Positions 15,481 through 22,848 are shown, counted from the first letter of the stretch. The stretch: DNA of 38,672 nt from Collinsella aerofaciens (GCF_015670745.1 NZ_JADPCH010000022.1:1-38672); one strand, 5' to 3'. Notes: a model not told the origin generated them from the letters alone. Translations and numbers: made by a program.

Positions 15481-16666
15481 GCAGAAGAGTGTTTCGAGTG
15501 AACGGTATGCGAAGAACGTCCGTAAATACATCAACGGAAAAGATGCGCTTGTGCGTGGTGGCTGGAACATCGAATACAGCGATCGCTGGTTTTCGAAAAT
15601 GGATAGAACCAGAAAGGTTTTCCATCACGACAAACCGTCGAGAGCCGGAGCCAAAAACGTAATCCTGCTTCATCAGATCCTCGCGTTCCTTCCGGAAGAA
15701 TGCTCATGCAACGGGGGCAAGATGACTCCCGATGCATGTTTGGCCTACGCGGAGCAATGGCTTGCGAAGCACTATCCGCATCAACAAGTGATTCTCGCGC
15801 TGCATGAAGAAAGCGATAAGGCGGGAAAACGCTACGCAGTGCACATGGCGATCAACCGGACAAACCTTGACACCGGCAAGCGTTGCGACATCGGCGGTCG
15901 CAAGGGAAAGTACGAACGCGCTGCATGGGTTCGTGAAATGGACGAGGCCTGGAATCTCACTCAGCTCGAAAAGGGAAAGAAGAATTCGAAGATTCGCGAT
16001 CGCCAGCCGCGCGACACAGAAAAGGAGATTATCGGTCGCGGTGAGTACAGTTATAAAAACAATCTGCGCGAGCTGATCCATATTGCGATCGACGAAGGTC
16101 GCGTAAAGAATATGGAGCAGTTCAAGAAATTACTTGCCTCATGGGGCGTAGACATTTTCATCAAGAACAATCGAGTCTATGCGACAGATCTCGATATCAA
16201 AGAGGCCGGCAATCCGAAGTGCACTTTCAACCTGACCCGTCTCGACGGGCGCTTCGCGTTGAAGTCGTTGCAGATGGCTTTCGAAAATAACGTGTTGGAA
16301 GCCGAGCGAGCCCTTCCATACGAGAAACGTTGTGAGATTTACATCAAGCGTCTCAAGAAAGCATACTCGGCGTGGGTCGAGCAGGCGAAGGCGAGCAAAG
16401 GCGTCGCCTACAATTCGTTTCCTAAATTCGTTGCCCCGAAGTGCGATGAAGATCTGCTCGAAGATCCGGCGGTTCGCGATGAGCTTCTTGCGCGTCGCGG
16501 TTACGCAAGGGAGATTCGCAATCGTTACGCCGGCGCCGTTCCCGATGCCGGCGACGACCGCGTTCGCGCCGCAGGCCAAGCACATGGCGGAAGCTCCGCA
16601 TCGCGGCAGATGGACGATCGCGTCGTCGATCGCGGTGACTACTCGCACGGCAACACGCCTCGCTAG
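15467..16666 (+). CDS. Relaxase / mobilization nuclease
   Basis: A 399-aa protein from ATG 15467, overlapping mobC. The N-terminus (SERYAKNVRKYINGKDALVR) holds the likely nucleophilic Tyr; the region VILALHEESDKAGKRYAVHM, followed by AINRTN, matches the metal-binding motif III of PF03432-type relaxases, but the first His of the usual HxH is Ala (AVH). The second half is basic and helical, ending with a Gly/Ser/Asp-rich tail. It would nick the element's oriT and lead the strand into a recipient. It is short for the family and has no primase or helicase domain. No coupling protein is encoded nearby, so a helper conjugation system is needed. Confidence 0.82.
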   Translation: MTVIKQKSVSSERYAKNVRKYINGKDALVRGGWNIEYSDRWFSKMDRTRKVFHHDKPSRAGAKNVILLHQILAFLPEECSCNGGKMTPDACLAYAEQWLAKHYPHQQVILALHEESDKAGKRYAVHMAINRTNLDTGKRCDIGGRKGKYERAAWVREMDEAWNLTQLEKGKKNSKIRDRQPRDTEKEIIGRGEYSYKNNLRELIHIAIDEGRVKNMEQFKKLLASWGVDIFIKNNRVYATDLDIKEAGNPKCTFNLTRLDGRFALKSLQMAFENNVLEAERALPYEKRCEIYIKRLKKAYSAWVEQAKASKGVAYNSFPKFVAPKCDEDLLEDPAVRDELLARRGYAREIRNRYAGAVPDAGDDRVRAAGQAHGGSSASRQMDDRVVDRGDYSHGNTPR

Positions 16667-16781
16667 TTTTGGAAAGCCTATCGTCGGTGCCCTAGCGCGC
16701 TGCTATTCAGTGCCGATTCTTTCATGCTCGCAATTCGGCGAGGGTGAGGAGTATGAATTGATCGGCGGGAGTCAGCCGCTC

Positions 16782-16790
16782 TGATAGAAT
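16782..16790 (+). promoter_or_regulatory. Extended -10 promoter before the small membrane peptide
   Basis: TGATAGAAT fits the extended -10 form TGnTAnAAT. Transcription would start near 16797, giving a 57-base leader before the ATG at 16854. Confidence 0.5.
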
Positions 16791-16802
16791 CGTCCTTGCT
16801 GT

Positions 16803-17040
16803 CGGCAGCCCTCGTGCCGGGCAGAGCCCTCCATTTGATGGGAGGTGATGCCCATGACCGATTTCACCGAGCTCGTGAAGCTCCTGACCGCTATGGTCTC
16901 GCTCCTCACGGCCCTTGTCGGCCTTTCCAAGGCACTCAAGCAGGGCTCGAAGCCCAAAAAGAAAGGTCACCGTCGCTAAGACGATGACCCAACTTCATTA
17001 AGCAACGGCTCTGCCCAGCTCTCTACAACTTGGGCTGCCG
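16803..17040 (+). other. Complementary flanks of the small-peptide gene
   Basis: CGGCAGCCC (16803-16811) and GGGCAGAGCC (16819-16828) upstream are exactly complementary to GGGCTGCCG (17032-17040) and GGCTCTGCCC (17007-17016) downstream, in mirrored order. A transcript covering both could fold its 3' end back on its 5' leader, close to the ribosome site GGGAGG at 16840-16845. Confidence 0.55.
16854..16979 (+). CDS. 41-aa membrane peptide, type I toxin/holin-like
   Basis: A 41-aa peptide: MTDFTELVKLLTAMVSLL, then TALVGLSKALKQGSKPKKKGHRR in sequence. One hydrophobic helix (about residues 8-27) is followed by a strongly basic tail, the layout of small type I toxins and holin-like peptides. ATG 16854 is eight bases after GGAGG; ATG 16848 is in frame but too close. 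The gene has its own extended -10 promoter, a terminator-like hairpin downstream and complementary flanks. It may stabilise the element in its host. A short membrane anchor with another role is also possible, and no antisense RNA promoter could be proved. Confidence 0.6.
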   Translation: MTDFTELVKLLTAMVSLLTALVGLSKALKQGSKPKKKGHRR

Positions 17041-17187
17041 TCGGCACCATTTTACCCTCCTGACGAGGAATTCGTCCATATTTCAAAAATCAAATCCTGA
17101 TCGCGCGTGGGCGTAAACTTTTAGTTGGGCAAATCCGGCAGATTGGAGCTTGAAACATGAGGAATATGCACCTCATGTCGCTCATAA

Positions 17188-17220
17188 AACGTCTCCTGAC
17201 CTCGAGGGAGAACGTTTTTT
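17188..17220 (+). terminator. Terminator or attenuator before the phosphoesterase operon
   Basis: AACGTCTCC (17188-17196) pairs with GGAG-A-ACGTT (17207-17216) with one bulge, followed by six T. It probably ends the small-peptide transcript 23 bases before the next start codon. Confidence 0.65.
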
Positions 17221-17242
17221 AGCGACAGAAGGAGACATAAAT

Positions 17243-17881
17243 ATGATCTGGTTTACCAGCGACACCCACTTCGGGCATGAGAACGTGCTGAAGTTCACCG
17301 ACCGCCCGTGGGAGACGATTTGGCAGATGAACGACGCCATCGTCGACAACATCAACGGCAGGGTCGCCGTGGACGACGAGCTCTACATCCTGGGGGATTT
17401 CTCATTCAAGATGACCGCCCAGGACGCATACGGGCTGCGTAAGCGGATCGCCTGCAAGCGCATCCACCTCGTCCCGGGAAACCATGACAAGGACTGGACC
17501 CAGCCGGCGGTCGCGGGCGCCTTCACCGTGGAGCCGCCGATCTGCGTGCTCAAGATCGACGGGCAGAAGATCGTCCTGAGCCATTACCCCATGGCCGACT
17601 GGCAGGGCATGAGCCATGGATCGTGGCACCTCCACGGGCACATCCACAGCAGCGGCGGCGCGTACAACGAGTTCAACCGCAAGCAGGGGCTCCTGCGCTA
17701 CGACGTGGGCTGCGACGCCAACGGGCACTCCCCGGTGAGCCTCGACGGGCTGAGGGAATGGTTCGCCGGGGTCGACGAGCCGTGCGGCCGGGTGAAATGG
17801 CCCTGGTGGGTCAACGAGACCGGCGACAGGCAGGTCGAGCGCGAGCTGGCGGCTTACAAGCGGAAAGAGGCGATCCGATGA
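17243..17881 (+). CDS. Metallophosphoesterase 1
   Basis: A 212-aa protein from ATG 17243 with AAGGAG upstream. All metal-site motifs of the calcineurin-like superfamily are present: SDTHFGH (Asp7, His9), GDFSF, GNHDKD, SHYPMAD and HLHGHIHS. The arrangement resembles small stand-alone phosphodiesterases often annotated as phosphoesterases. The C-terminal 50 residues are Trp-rich and basic, suggesting nucleic acid or nucleotide binding, but this is an inference. The next gene starts within its stop codon (ATGA), so the three enzymes are coupled. Substrate is unknown: nucleotides, cyclic nucleotides, nucleic-acid ends or phosphoproteins are all possible. Confidence 0.92.
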   Translation: MIWFTSDTHFGHENVLKFTDRPWETIWQMNDAIVDNINGRVAVDDELYILGDFSFKMTAQDAYGLRKRIACKRIHLVPGNHDKDWTQPAVAGAFTVEPPICVLKIDGQKIVLSHYPMADWQGMSHGSWHLHGHIHSSGGAYNEFNRKQGLLRYDVGCDANGHSPVSLDGLREWFAGVDEPCGRVKWPWWVNETGDRQVERELAAYKRKEAIR

Positions 17882-18603
17882 CGGTCTATGTGACGGGCGA
17901 CATCCACGGTGGGCTCGACATGCAAAAGCTCCGCGACTGGGAGCTTGGGGATAGCCTTGGCAGCGACGACTATCTGATCATCGCCGGCGACTTTGGCTTT
18001 CCGTGGGACTTCTCTGCCGAGGAATGCGCCGATATCGCCTGGATGGAGTCGCGCCCCTACACGGTTCTCTTCGTCGACGGCAACCACGAGCGCTTCGACC
18101 ACTGGGAGGAATGCCCCATGGAACCGTGGCACGGCGGGCTGACGCAGCGCCTGTCGGATACTTCGTCTATCCGCCGCCTCATGCGCGGGGAGGTCTTCGA
18201 GCTCGACGGCTCGACGGTCTTCACCATGGGCGGTGCCACGAGCGTGGACAGGGAATACCGCGTGCCCTATTCCAGCTGGTGGCCTCAGGAGCTCCCGGAC
18301 GAGCGCGATTTCGATACCGCACGGGCAAGGCTCGACGAAGTCGGCTGGAAGGTCGACTGCGTCATCACCCATACCTGCTCGACGCGCATGCTCTCGCCGA
18401 CGCTCTACCCGGACCCAGGCTGGGAGCGCCCTGATGTGGACCGGCTGACCGAATTCCTTGACGAGCTCGAGGATCGCCTGGACTACAAGCGCTGGTATTA
18501 CGGCCATTTTCACCGAGACGGCAACCCGGACGAACGTCATACCGTGCTGTACGACCGGATCGTGAGGCTCGGGGACAAACTCCTGCCGTGGGGTGCGTAC
18601 TGA
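17878..18603 (+). CDS. Metallophosphoesterase 2
   Basis: A 241-aa protein. Motifs: YVTGDIHGG (Asp8, His10), IIAGDFGF, FVDGNHERF, VITHTCS and YGHFHRDG, the full set of metal ligands. It is a paralog of the next gene: both share GDFGF, the GNHE box, an LMRGEVFxxDG stretch and a SWWPxE segment. The start ATG overlaps the stop of gene 1 by four bases. An aromatic insertion between the third and fourth motifs (residues 85-150) is shared only with gene 3. Probably cytoplasmic. Confidence 0.92.
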   Translation: MTVYVTGDIHGGLDMQKLRDWELGDSLGSDDYLIIAGDFGFPWDFSAEECADIAWMESRPYTVLFVDGNHERFDHWEECPMEPWHGGLTQRLSDTSSIRRLMRGEVFELDGSTVFTMGGATSVDREYRVPYSSWWPQELPDERDFDTARARLDEVGWKVDCVITHTCSTRMLSPTLYPDPGWERPDVDRLTEFLDELEDRLDYKRWYYGHFHRDGNPDERHTVLYDRIVRLGDKLLPWGAY

Positions 18604-19340
18604 TGGCTGTCTATGTGACAGGAGACGTGCACGGCAGGGCCGAGTACGGGGCCAGCAGGTTCGCCTTCAGGTCTTGGCCGCTGGGCCGGACCCTGACGCG
18701 CGATGACGCGGTGATCGTGGCCGGCGACTTCGGCTTTGTCTGGGATGGATCCAACGCCGAGAAATACTGGCTCGACTGGTTCGAGTCGAAGCCGTGGACC
18801 ACGTGTTTCGTAGACGGCAACCATGAGAATCACCACGCCCTGGCTGGGCTGCCGGTGCGGGAGTGGAACGGCGGGCTCGTCCACGAGGCGCGACCGCACG
18901 TGCTGCACCTGATGCGCGGAGAGGTGTTCGATATCGACGGGCTCACAGTCCTTGCCATGGGCGGCGCCGCGAGCAACGACAGGCAGTATCGCAAGGAGGG
19001 GAGGAGCTGGTGGCCCGAGGAGATGCCGAGCGAGGAGGAGATGGACCACTGCCGTTCCTCGCTCGACCGCGTAGGCTGGAGGGTCGATTACGTGGTGACG
19101 CATGGGGCCCCTGCCGTCCTGGCAGAGAAGCTGTGCCGCGAGCGCGGGCGCGAGTATCGAGGCGACCGGCTGCAACGATTCCTTGGCGAGCTCGACGGGC
19201 GGCTCGGCTACCGAGCCTGGTTCTTCGGACATTATCACGGCGACGAATGGCGCGACGACAGACATCGCCTGATCTACCAAGACATCGTGCCGATCGAAGA
19301 TGCTACGCCCGGTTCTAGGAACCTTCTGGAAGTGCTCTAG
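18603..19340 (+). CDS. Metallophosphoesterase 3
   Basis: A 245-aa protein overlapping the stop of gene 2 by one base. Motifs: YVTGDVHGR (Asp8, His10), IVAGDFGF, FVDGNHENH, VVTHGAPA and FGHYHGDE. It is clearly related to gene 2 over the whole length but has diverged, so this is an old duplication or a two-subunit design rather than a recent copy. Its last codons lie inside a long hairpin (19313-19353). Together the three genes form a compact operon with no regulator of its own. Confidence 0.92.
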   Translation: MAVYVTGDVHGRAEYGASRFAFRSWPLGRTLTRDDAVIVAGDFGFVWDGSNAEKYWLDWFESKPWTTCFVDGNHENHHALAGLPVREWNGGLVHEARPHVLHLMRGEVFDIDGLTVLAMGGAASNDRQYRKEGRSWWPEEMPSEEEMDHCRSSLDRVGWRVDYVVTHGAPAVLAEKLCRERGREYRGDRLQRFLGELDGRLGYRAWFFGHYHGDEWRDDRHRLIYQDIVPIEDATPGSRNLLEVL

Positions 19341-19353
19341 AAGATTCCTAGAA
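19313..19353. terminator. Long hairpin over the stop codon of phosphoesterase 3
   Basis: TTCTAGGAA (19313-19321) pairs with TTCCTAGAA (19345-19353), and inside CTTCT (19323-19327) pairs with AGAAG (19339-19343). There is no T-run; it sits between convergent genes and may slow or end transcription from both sides. Confidence 0.5.
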
Positions 19354-19382
19354 ATCAGTAGCCTGACAGGAGAAGCGCGGGG

Positions 19383-19952
19383 CTACTCGTCCTTCATCTG
19401 GGTCATGACCTCGACCTTAGCCTCGGCCACGGCCGCCCGCTGCTCGGAGGCGGCAAGGCGGTCCTTGAGGGCGGCGAGCTCGGCCATCAGGTCGCGCTGG
19501 GCCAGGAGTGCGTCGTTCAACTCGGCTTGGGCTTTCAGCGCGGCGTCACGCTCGCCGCGCAGGCGCTCGATCTCATCGACCATGGCCACGGCCTCGGCAT
19601 GGAGCTGGACGACCTGCCTGTCGAGCTCCCTGGCATCGGCGAGGTATCTGACGCTCGCGGCATGAAGCTCGTTGTTCTCGAGCTCGAGGCTCGCGGTATC
19701 GAGTTCGAACTTCTCCTCGATAAAGGCGACCCGCTCATTGCAGTCGGCCTCAAGTCTTTCGTTCCGGTCTCTCGCCTCGACGAGCTTGCGGTTGAATTCG
19801 TCGAGCTGGGCCCTGAGCAACGCGTTCTCGGTTCTGAGGTCGCCCGTCTCGCGCAGCAGCTTCTCCCGCCACGTCGCCTCGATCCGCTCGGCGGCCTCAT
19901 CGAGGACGGACTTCACGCCGTAGATCTCCCTGATTTTCTTCTCGTCTGCCAT
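19383..19952 (-). CDS. Coiled-coil protein of unknown function
   Basis: A 189-aa protein from ATG 19952 (MADEKKIREIYGVKSVLDEA), with GGAG nine bases upstream; a TTG at 19967 is an alternative. Nearly all of it is predicted as one long coiled coil with heptads such as LRTENALLRAQLDEFNRKLV and ELDRQVVQLHAEAVAMVDEI. There is no signal peptide or membrane span. It converges on the phosphoesterase operon. It resembles plasmid-borne segregation or scaffold proteins only in general character, and I do not recognise a family. Confidence 0.75.
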   Translation of the reverse strand: MADEKKIREIYGVKSVLDEAAERIEATWREKLLRETGDLRTENALLRAQLDEFNRKLVEARDRNERLEADCNERVAFIEEKFELDTASLELENNELHAASVRYLADARELDRQVVQLHAEAVAMVDEIERLRGERDAALKAQAELNDALLAQRDLMAELAALKDRLAASEQRAAVAEAKVEVMTQMKDE

Positions 19953-20404
19953 GGTGCGGCACTCCAATCAACAACGGGCATGGCTCCGCCATGCCATATG
20001 GCTGGGAACAATGCACGGCCGCTGTTGATTTGTGTTCGCCCTGCGATCGGTGAGTTCTAAAAGGCGTCTCAAGTCATGCGTTCACGCAGGTTTTCGGTTG
20101 GAGAAATACCGCACGTTTTCATGGTAACACGTGCCTTAAAGAACGGGCGGCCATATCGATTCGTTGTAAATAGCGTCTACGACGTGTTGGTGGCAGGAGG
20201 TGAGGGCGTTAAAGATGTCGAGAATGATTGTGGGAGTATTTTAGATGCAGGCATGAGAAAGGGTCGAATCGAAGTGTCTGGCCGGACGCCAATTGTCCGG
20301 GAACTGTTTCGGTTCGACCCTGCTTCATTTTACATCCGCGGCATGTTCTTGTGGGCATCCTGACGGTGACCGACTCTCACGACCTCGATAGTCGGTTTGT
20401 GGGC
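19953..20404. other. Non-coding or weakly coding stretch with a 60-base hairpin
   Basis: This 452-base region holds small inverted repeats (GGCATGGC/GCCATGCC at 19977-19995; AATCAACA at 19966 against TGTTGATT at 20023) and a large hairpin at 20261-20320. A plus-strand ORF (20076-20363, 95 codons, starting MRSRRFSVGEI) has a weak AAGG site and no recognised family, and it runs through the hairpin, so I do not call it as a gene. Confidence 0.5.
20261..20320. repeat. 60-base long imperfect hairpin
   Basis: GGGTCGAA (20261-20268) pairs with TTCGACCC (20313-20320), then CGAA with TTCG across a T-G wobble, and at the tip CCGGAC (20282-20287) with GTCCGG (20295-20300) around a 7-base loop. It lacks a T-run on either strand, so it is not a typical terminator. 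Confidence 0.6.
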
Positions 20405-20791
20405 TTAAAGTTTCGGAGGCTCCCAAGCGTTTTCAATCGCGGCGCGGTAGATTGCGGCGTAATTAAGCATCCAGCTGCCATCACCAACTTTTTGAATATA
20501 CCCCTTATCCTTCAGAGAGGTATAGGCCCGGGATATCGTGTTCTTACTCAGGCGGTAGTGATCCTCAATCCATTTGCTTTTAGCGCAGAAGCCCATGGGC
20601 CGTTTGTTTTTGGAAGGTTTTCCAAACTTCCATACAAGGCCGAGGATGAGACGCTCGGCGGCAACGGTGGTGACGCAGCACGCCCACTCGGGCACTGAAA
20701 TAAAAATAGCCTTATCCATTTTTCCCGTAATCTCTCGTTGCTCAGTAGCATCATCGCTAAATATGTCGGAAATCGACGGAAGCTCGCTCAT
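20405..20791 (-). CDS. Winged-helix DNA-binding protein, replication- or regulation-related
   Basis: A 128-aa protein. Residues about 35-110 look like a winged helix: a leading helix near VAAERLILGLVWKFGKPSKN, then KWIEDHYRLSKNTISRAYTS as the turn and recognition helix, then LKDKGYIQKVGDGSWML as the wing. Such short proteins are found beside integrase genes in mobilizable elements and in plasmid replication initiators. It lies nine bases after the excisionase-like gene and is probably cotranscribed with it. It may help replicate the excised circle or regulate excision. Confidence 0.7.
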   Translation of the reverse strand: MSELPSISDIFSDDATEQREITGKMDKAIFISVPEWACCVTTVAAERLILGLVWKFGKPSKNKRPMGFCAKSKWIEDHYRLSKNTISRAYTSLKDKGYIQKVGDGSWMLNYAAIYRAAIENAWEPPKL

Positions 20792-20800
20792 GTTTACCGC

Positions 20801-21046
20801 CTAGTCAAGGTGGGCGGTACGACCTTCAAGCTGTTTGAAAAGTTCGTAGAATGAGCTTTCAAACATGTAATTAGAGCGATGGACCTGGATGAGCTTGCCG
20901 GACTCGCGCATGAATTTGCGTGCAGTGTTCTCGCTCCAGCCAGTGATTTCGCGGATATCGTTAACGCGGAGCAACCGATCGCACTGAGCGGCACCAGTAG
21001 GGAAAGTCGGTGTGGACGCCTGGGTGCTAATCTTTGGAGTAGCCAT
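20801..21046 (-). CDS. Excisionase-like HTH protein
   Basis: An 81-aa protein with an AAAGGATAG site before the ATG. The core RVNDIREITGWSENTARKFM followed by RESGKLIQVHRSNYMFESSF matches the MerR-like wing-helix fold of excisionases and AlpA-like factors: a helix-turn-helix and a basic wing ending in an aromatic strand. It would bend attachment-site DNA and favour excision by the integrase. It is separated from the integrase by a 218-base regulatory gap with a 20-bp palindrome. Confidence 0.75.
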   Translation of the reverse strand: MATPKISTQASTPTFPTGAAQCDRLLRVNDIREITGWSENTARKFMRESGKLIQVHRSNYMFESSFYELFKQLEGRTAHLD

Positions 21047-21127
21047 GATGAGCTATCCTTTCAATGAAGGCCCTCCCTGTGCTTGTAAGACGTACCAGGT
21101 TCATAAGCACTTGGGGGGCCGGTTTCT

Positions 21128-21147
21128 ATGACTACATGCGTAGTCAT
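21128..21147. promoter_or_regulatory. 20-bp palindrome upstream of the excisionase operon
   Basis: ATGACTACATGCGTAGTCAT has perfect 8-base arms (21128-21135 and 21140-21147). It lies in the gap before the excisionase gene, downstream of a minus-strand TTGACA (21187 to 21182), so it could be a repressor operator. No other feature explains the 21047-21264 gap. Confidence 0.5.
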
Positions 21148-21264
21148 CTGACAGCTTTAGCATGTATTAAAACTCATTAGATGTCAATCAAATAAAGCAT
21201 CTACCTGCGGAAACGGTATTATAGTACCGTAATATTATGAAAAAAACGATGAATGAAAAACATG

Positions 21265-22512
21265 CTATTTCTCGCTTCTCTGTATATAGGCGTTGATGAA
21301 GTCTTCGTAGCCTTTAACTGCTTTTATTTCTGATTGTTGAACGAGGCTTGTATACGTTTTGAGCGTGATATTGGGGTCCGCGTGGCCAAGAATACCTTGC
21401 ACGCTTCTAACGTCCGATCCGTTCGCCAGCATAAAAGTGCTTACACAATGCCTGAGCTGATGCGGGCAGATGCCCTTATATAGTTTTCCGCCAGTCGAAT
21501 TGTTCGGCTCATAGATTCCAAGATTGCAGCTAACTGCGAAATCGCGAAACCAATGGTTGAAGATGTAGTTTTTCATGTGACAGACAGTAGGGACCCCTTG
21601 CTCGACAGCAATATCGCTAATGATGGGAGTGCTGCCAGTCTGGGACAGCCCCAGAGAGGCCAGGAGCTCTTTTTGTATGGCTGACCATGATTGAAGACGT
21701 TCGGCCAAGGTTTCTCCAACGGGGATTTTGCGTTGGCTTTCTTGTGACTTGGGTGCCCTCAGTTCATGATCGTTGGTGTACTGCCTGTCAATTTTCAAGG
21801 TTTTATTGGCAGGGTCCCAATCGCGCCATTCGAGGCCCAGCATCTCGCCTTTTCGCATACCCGTATACACTAGTACTAGCGTACCAACAGCTTCGGCGGT
21901 GAGCTCAATGTGTTGAAGATGTGTGCATAGGGTAGCTACTTGGTCGATTGTAAGTGATTCTCTTTTGTCGCGTGGTCTGCGAACATGAACGGTAGCGCAG
22001 GGGTTTCGGTCAATTATTCTCTTTGCGACTGCATTCGACAGAATCTGACGCAGTTTCGCATTGATTCGTACAAGCTCTGATGGTTTGTATTTTCCCGTAC
22101 GACGAGCTTCGGCATATGTTTCTTCGATTAGATCGGGAGTTAGCCCCTCAATTGTCTGAAACGCACCGAATAGGTCTTCGATATGCCTGCAATCGTACGC
22201 TTCTCTTTCATAGCTCGTTGGCGCAAGCTCGGTGTCCCTATTTTCATGAAAGGCCCAGCAGTAGGACGCAAGCAAAGTGGGCTTTTTAGTTTTAGTGATC
22301 GTGCCAGAGGAGTTGATTTCAGCCAGCTTGGCCTGCATTGCAGCCTTAGCTTCTGTTTTAGTCTTGCAACGAACCGTATAAGTTGGGGATCGTTTGTAAC
22401 GCCCTGTCTTAGGGTCCTTGACCCCAAGGGAAAAATAATAGCGATAGGTGTTAGGTGATCTCTTGTCTTTCCAACACGTGCCTCTTCCGCTAATGAGTGG
22501 CTGTTCTGACAT
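21265..22512 (-). CDS. int: Tyrosine site-specific integrase
   Basis: A 415-aa phage-type integrase, a normal length. Residues 1-70 are the N-terminal arm-binding domain (SGRGTCWKDKRSPNTYRYYF), followed by a SAM-like core-binding domain (about 75-180) and a catalytic domain with TGMRKGEMLGLEW (first Arg), HQLRH (His-x-x-Arg), LGHAD and TYTSLVQQSE, containing the nucleophilic Tyr. It recombines the 47-bp sequence in tRNA-Arg. It is transcribed inward from attR, about 190 bases away. The gene is more AT-rich than the chromosome. Confidence 0.95.
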   Translation of the reverse strand: MSEQPLISGRGTCWKDKRSPNTYRYYFSLGVKDPKTGRYKRSPTYTVRCKTKTEAKAAMQAKLAEINSSGTITKTKKPTLLASYCWAFHENRDTELAPTSYEREAYDCRHIEDLFGAFQTIEGLTPDLIEETYAEARRTGKYKPSELVRINAKLRQILSNAVAKRIIDRNPCATVHVRRPRDKRESLTIDQVATLCTHLQHIELTAEAVGTLVLVYTGMRKGEMLGLEWRDWDPANKTLKIDRQYTNDHELRAPKSQESQRKIPVGETLAERLQSWSAIQKELLASLGLSQTGSTPIISDIAVEQGVPTVCHMKNYIFNHWFRDFAVSCNLGIYEPNNSTGGKLYKGICPHQLRHCVSTFMLANGSDVRSVQGILGHADPNITLKTYTSLVQQSEIKAVKGYEDFINAYIQRSEK

Positions 22513-22703
22513 CTTTGCACTCCGTTTCTTTGAATAGTTTTCAACAATTCAATGAGTGCAGTTTAGCTAAAGCTGTTAGTAATATGTTTGTAAAAGCGTA
22601 GGCGCAGCTACCGGATGCAGAAGACACAAACTGCTATGTTTATCTGCGGTTATATGATGTTCAATGATGCTTGATGAATGGTAGGGGGTAGCATTAAATC
22701 ATA

Positions 22704-22750
22704 TCTCCTAAAGCGGGTGTCGACGGTTCGAATCCGCCCGGGGGCACCAG
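22704..22750 (+). repeat. attR, displaced 3' end of tRNA-Arg
   Basis: This 47-base copy of 9318-9364 keeps the anticodon loop, T-arm, acceptor arm and CCA but has no 5' half and no promoter; it is a tRNA fragment left by integration. Confidence 0.93.
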
Positions 22751-22760
22751 AGGAATATCG

Positions 22761-22795
22761 AGCCCGGTACCGCTACGGTGCCGGGCTCTTCTGGT
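22761..22795 (+). terminator. Original tRNA-Arg terminator, displaced
   Basis: AGCCCGGTACCG (22761-22772) pairs with CGGTGCCGGGCT (22776-22787) with one T-G wobble, followed by CTTCTGGTT. It sits 10 bases after the attR repeat, as a tRNA terminator would. Confidence 0.65.
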
Positions 22796-22806
22796 TCATG
22801 CCATGT

Positions 22807-22848
22807 CAAAAACGAGGCGCCCGCTTGCTGGGGGAGCAAGCGGGCGCC
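22807..22848 (-). terminator. Terminator of the pknB operon
   Basis: GGCGCCCGCTTGCT (22816-22829) and its exact complement (22835-22848) flank a 5-base loop. On the minus strand the stem is followed by TCGTTTTT. It closes the wall-growth/kinase operon and insulates it from the mobile element. Confidence 0.9.

Larger units (their letters stand above)
9318..22750. mobile_element. 13.4-kb tRNA-Arg-integrated mobilizable element
   Basis: A 47-base exact direct repeat of the tRNA 3' end marks both borders. Inside are a tyrosine integrase next to the right border, an excisionase-like gene, a winged-helix protein, relaxase and MobC genes, an XRE regulator and cargo. There is no type IV secretion or coupling protein, so it fits an integrative mobilizable element rather than a self-transmissible one. 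Its right part (20.4-22.7 kb) is clearly more AT-rich than the chromosome, while the surface-protein and phosphoesterase genes are GC-rich, suggesting assembly from different sources. Confidence 0.9.

Noticed and set aside
20076-20363. Plus-strand 95-codon ORF starting MRSRRFSVGEI
   Set aside because: Weak ribosome site, no recognised family, and it runs through the 60-base hairpin in a gap between minus-strand genes.
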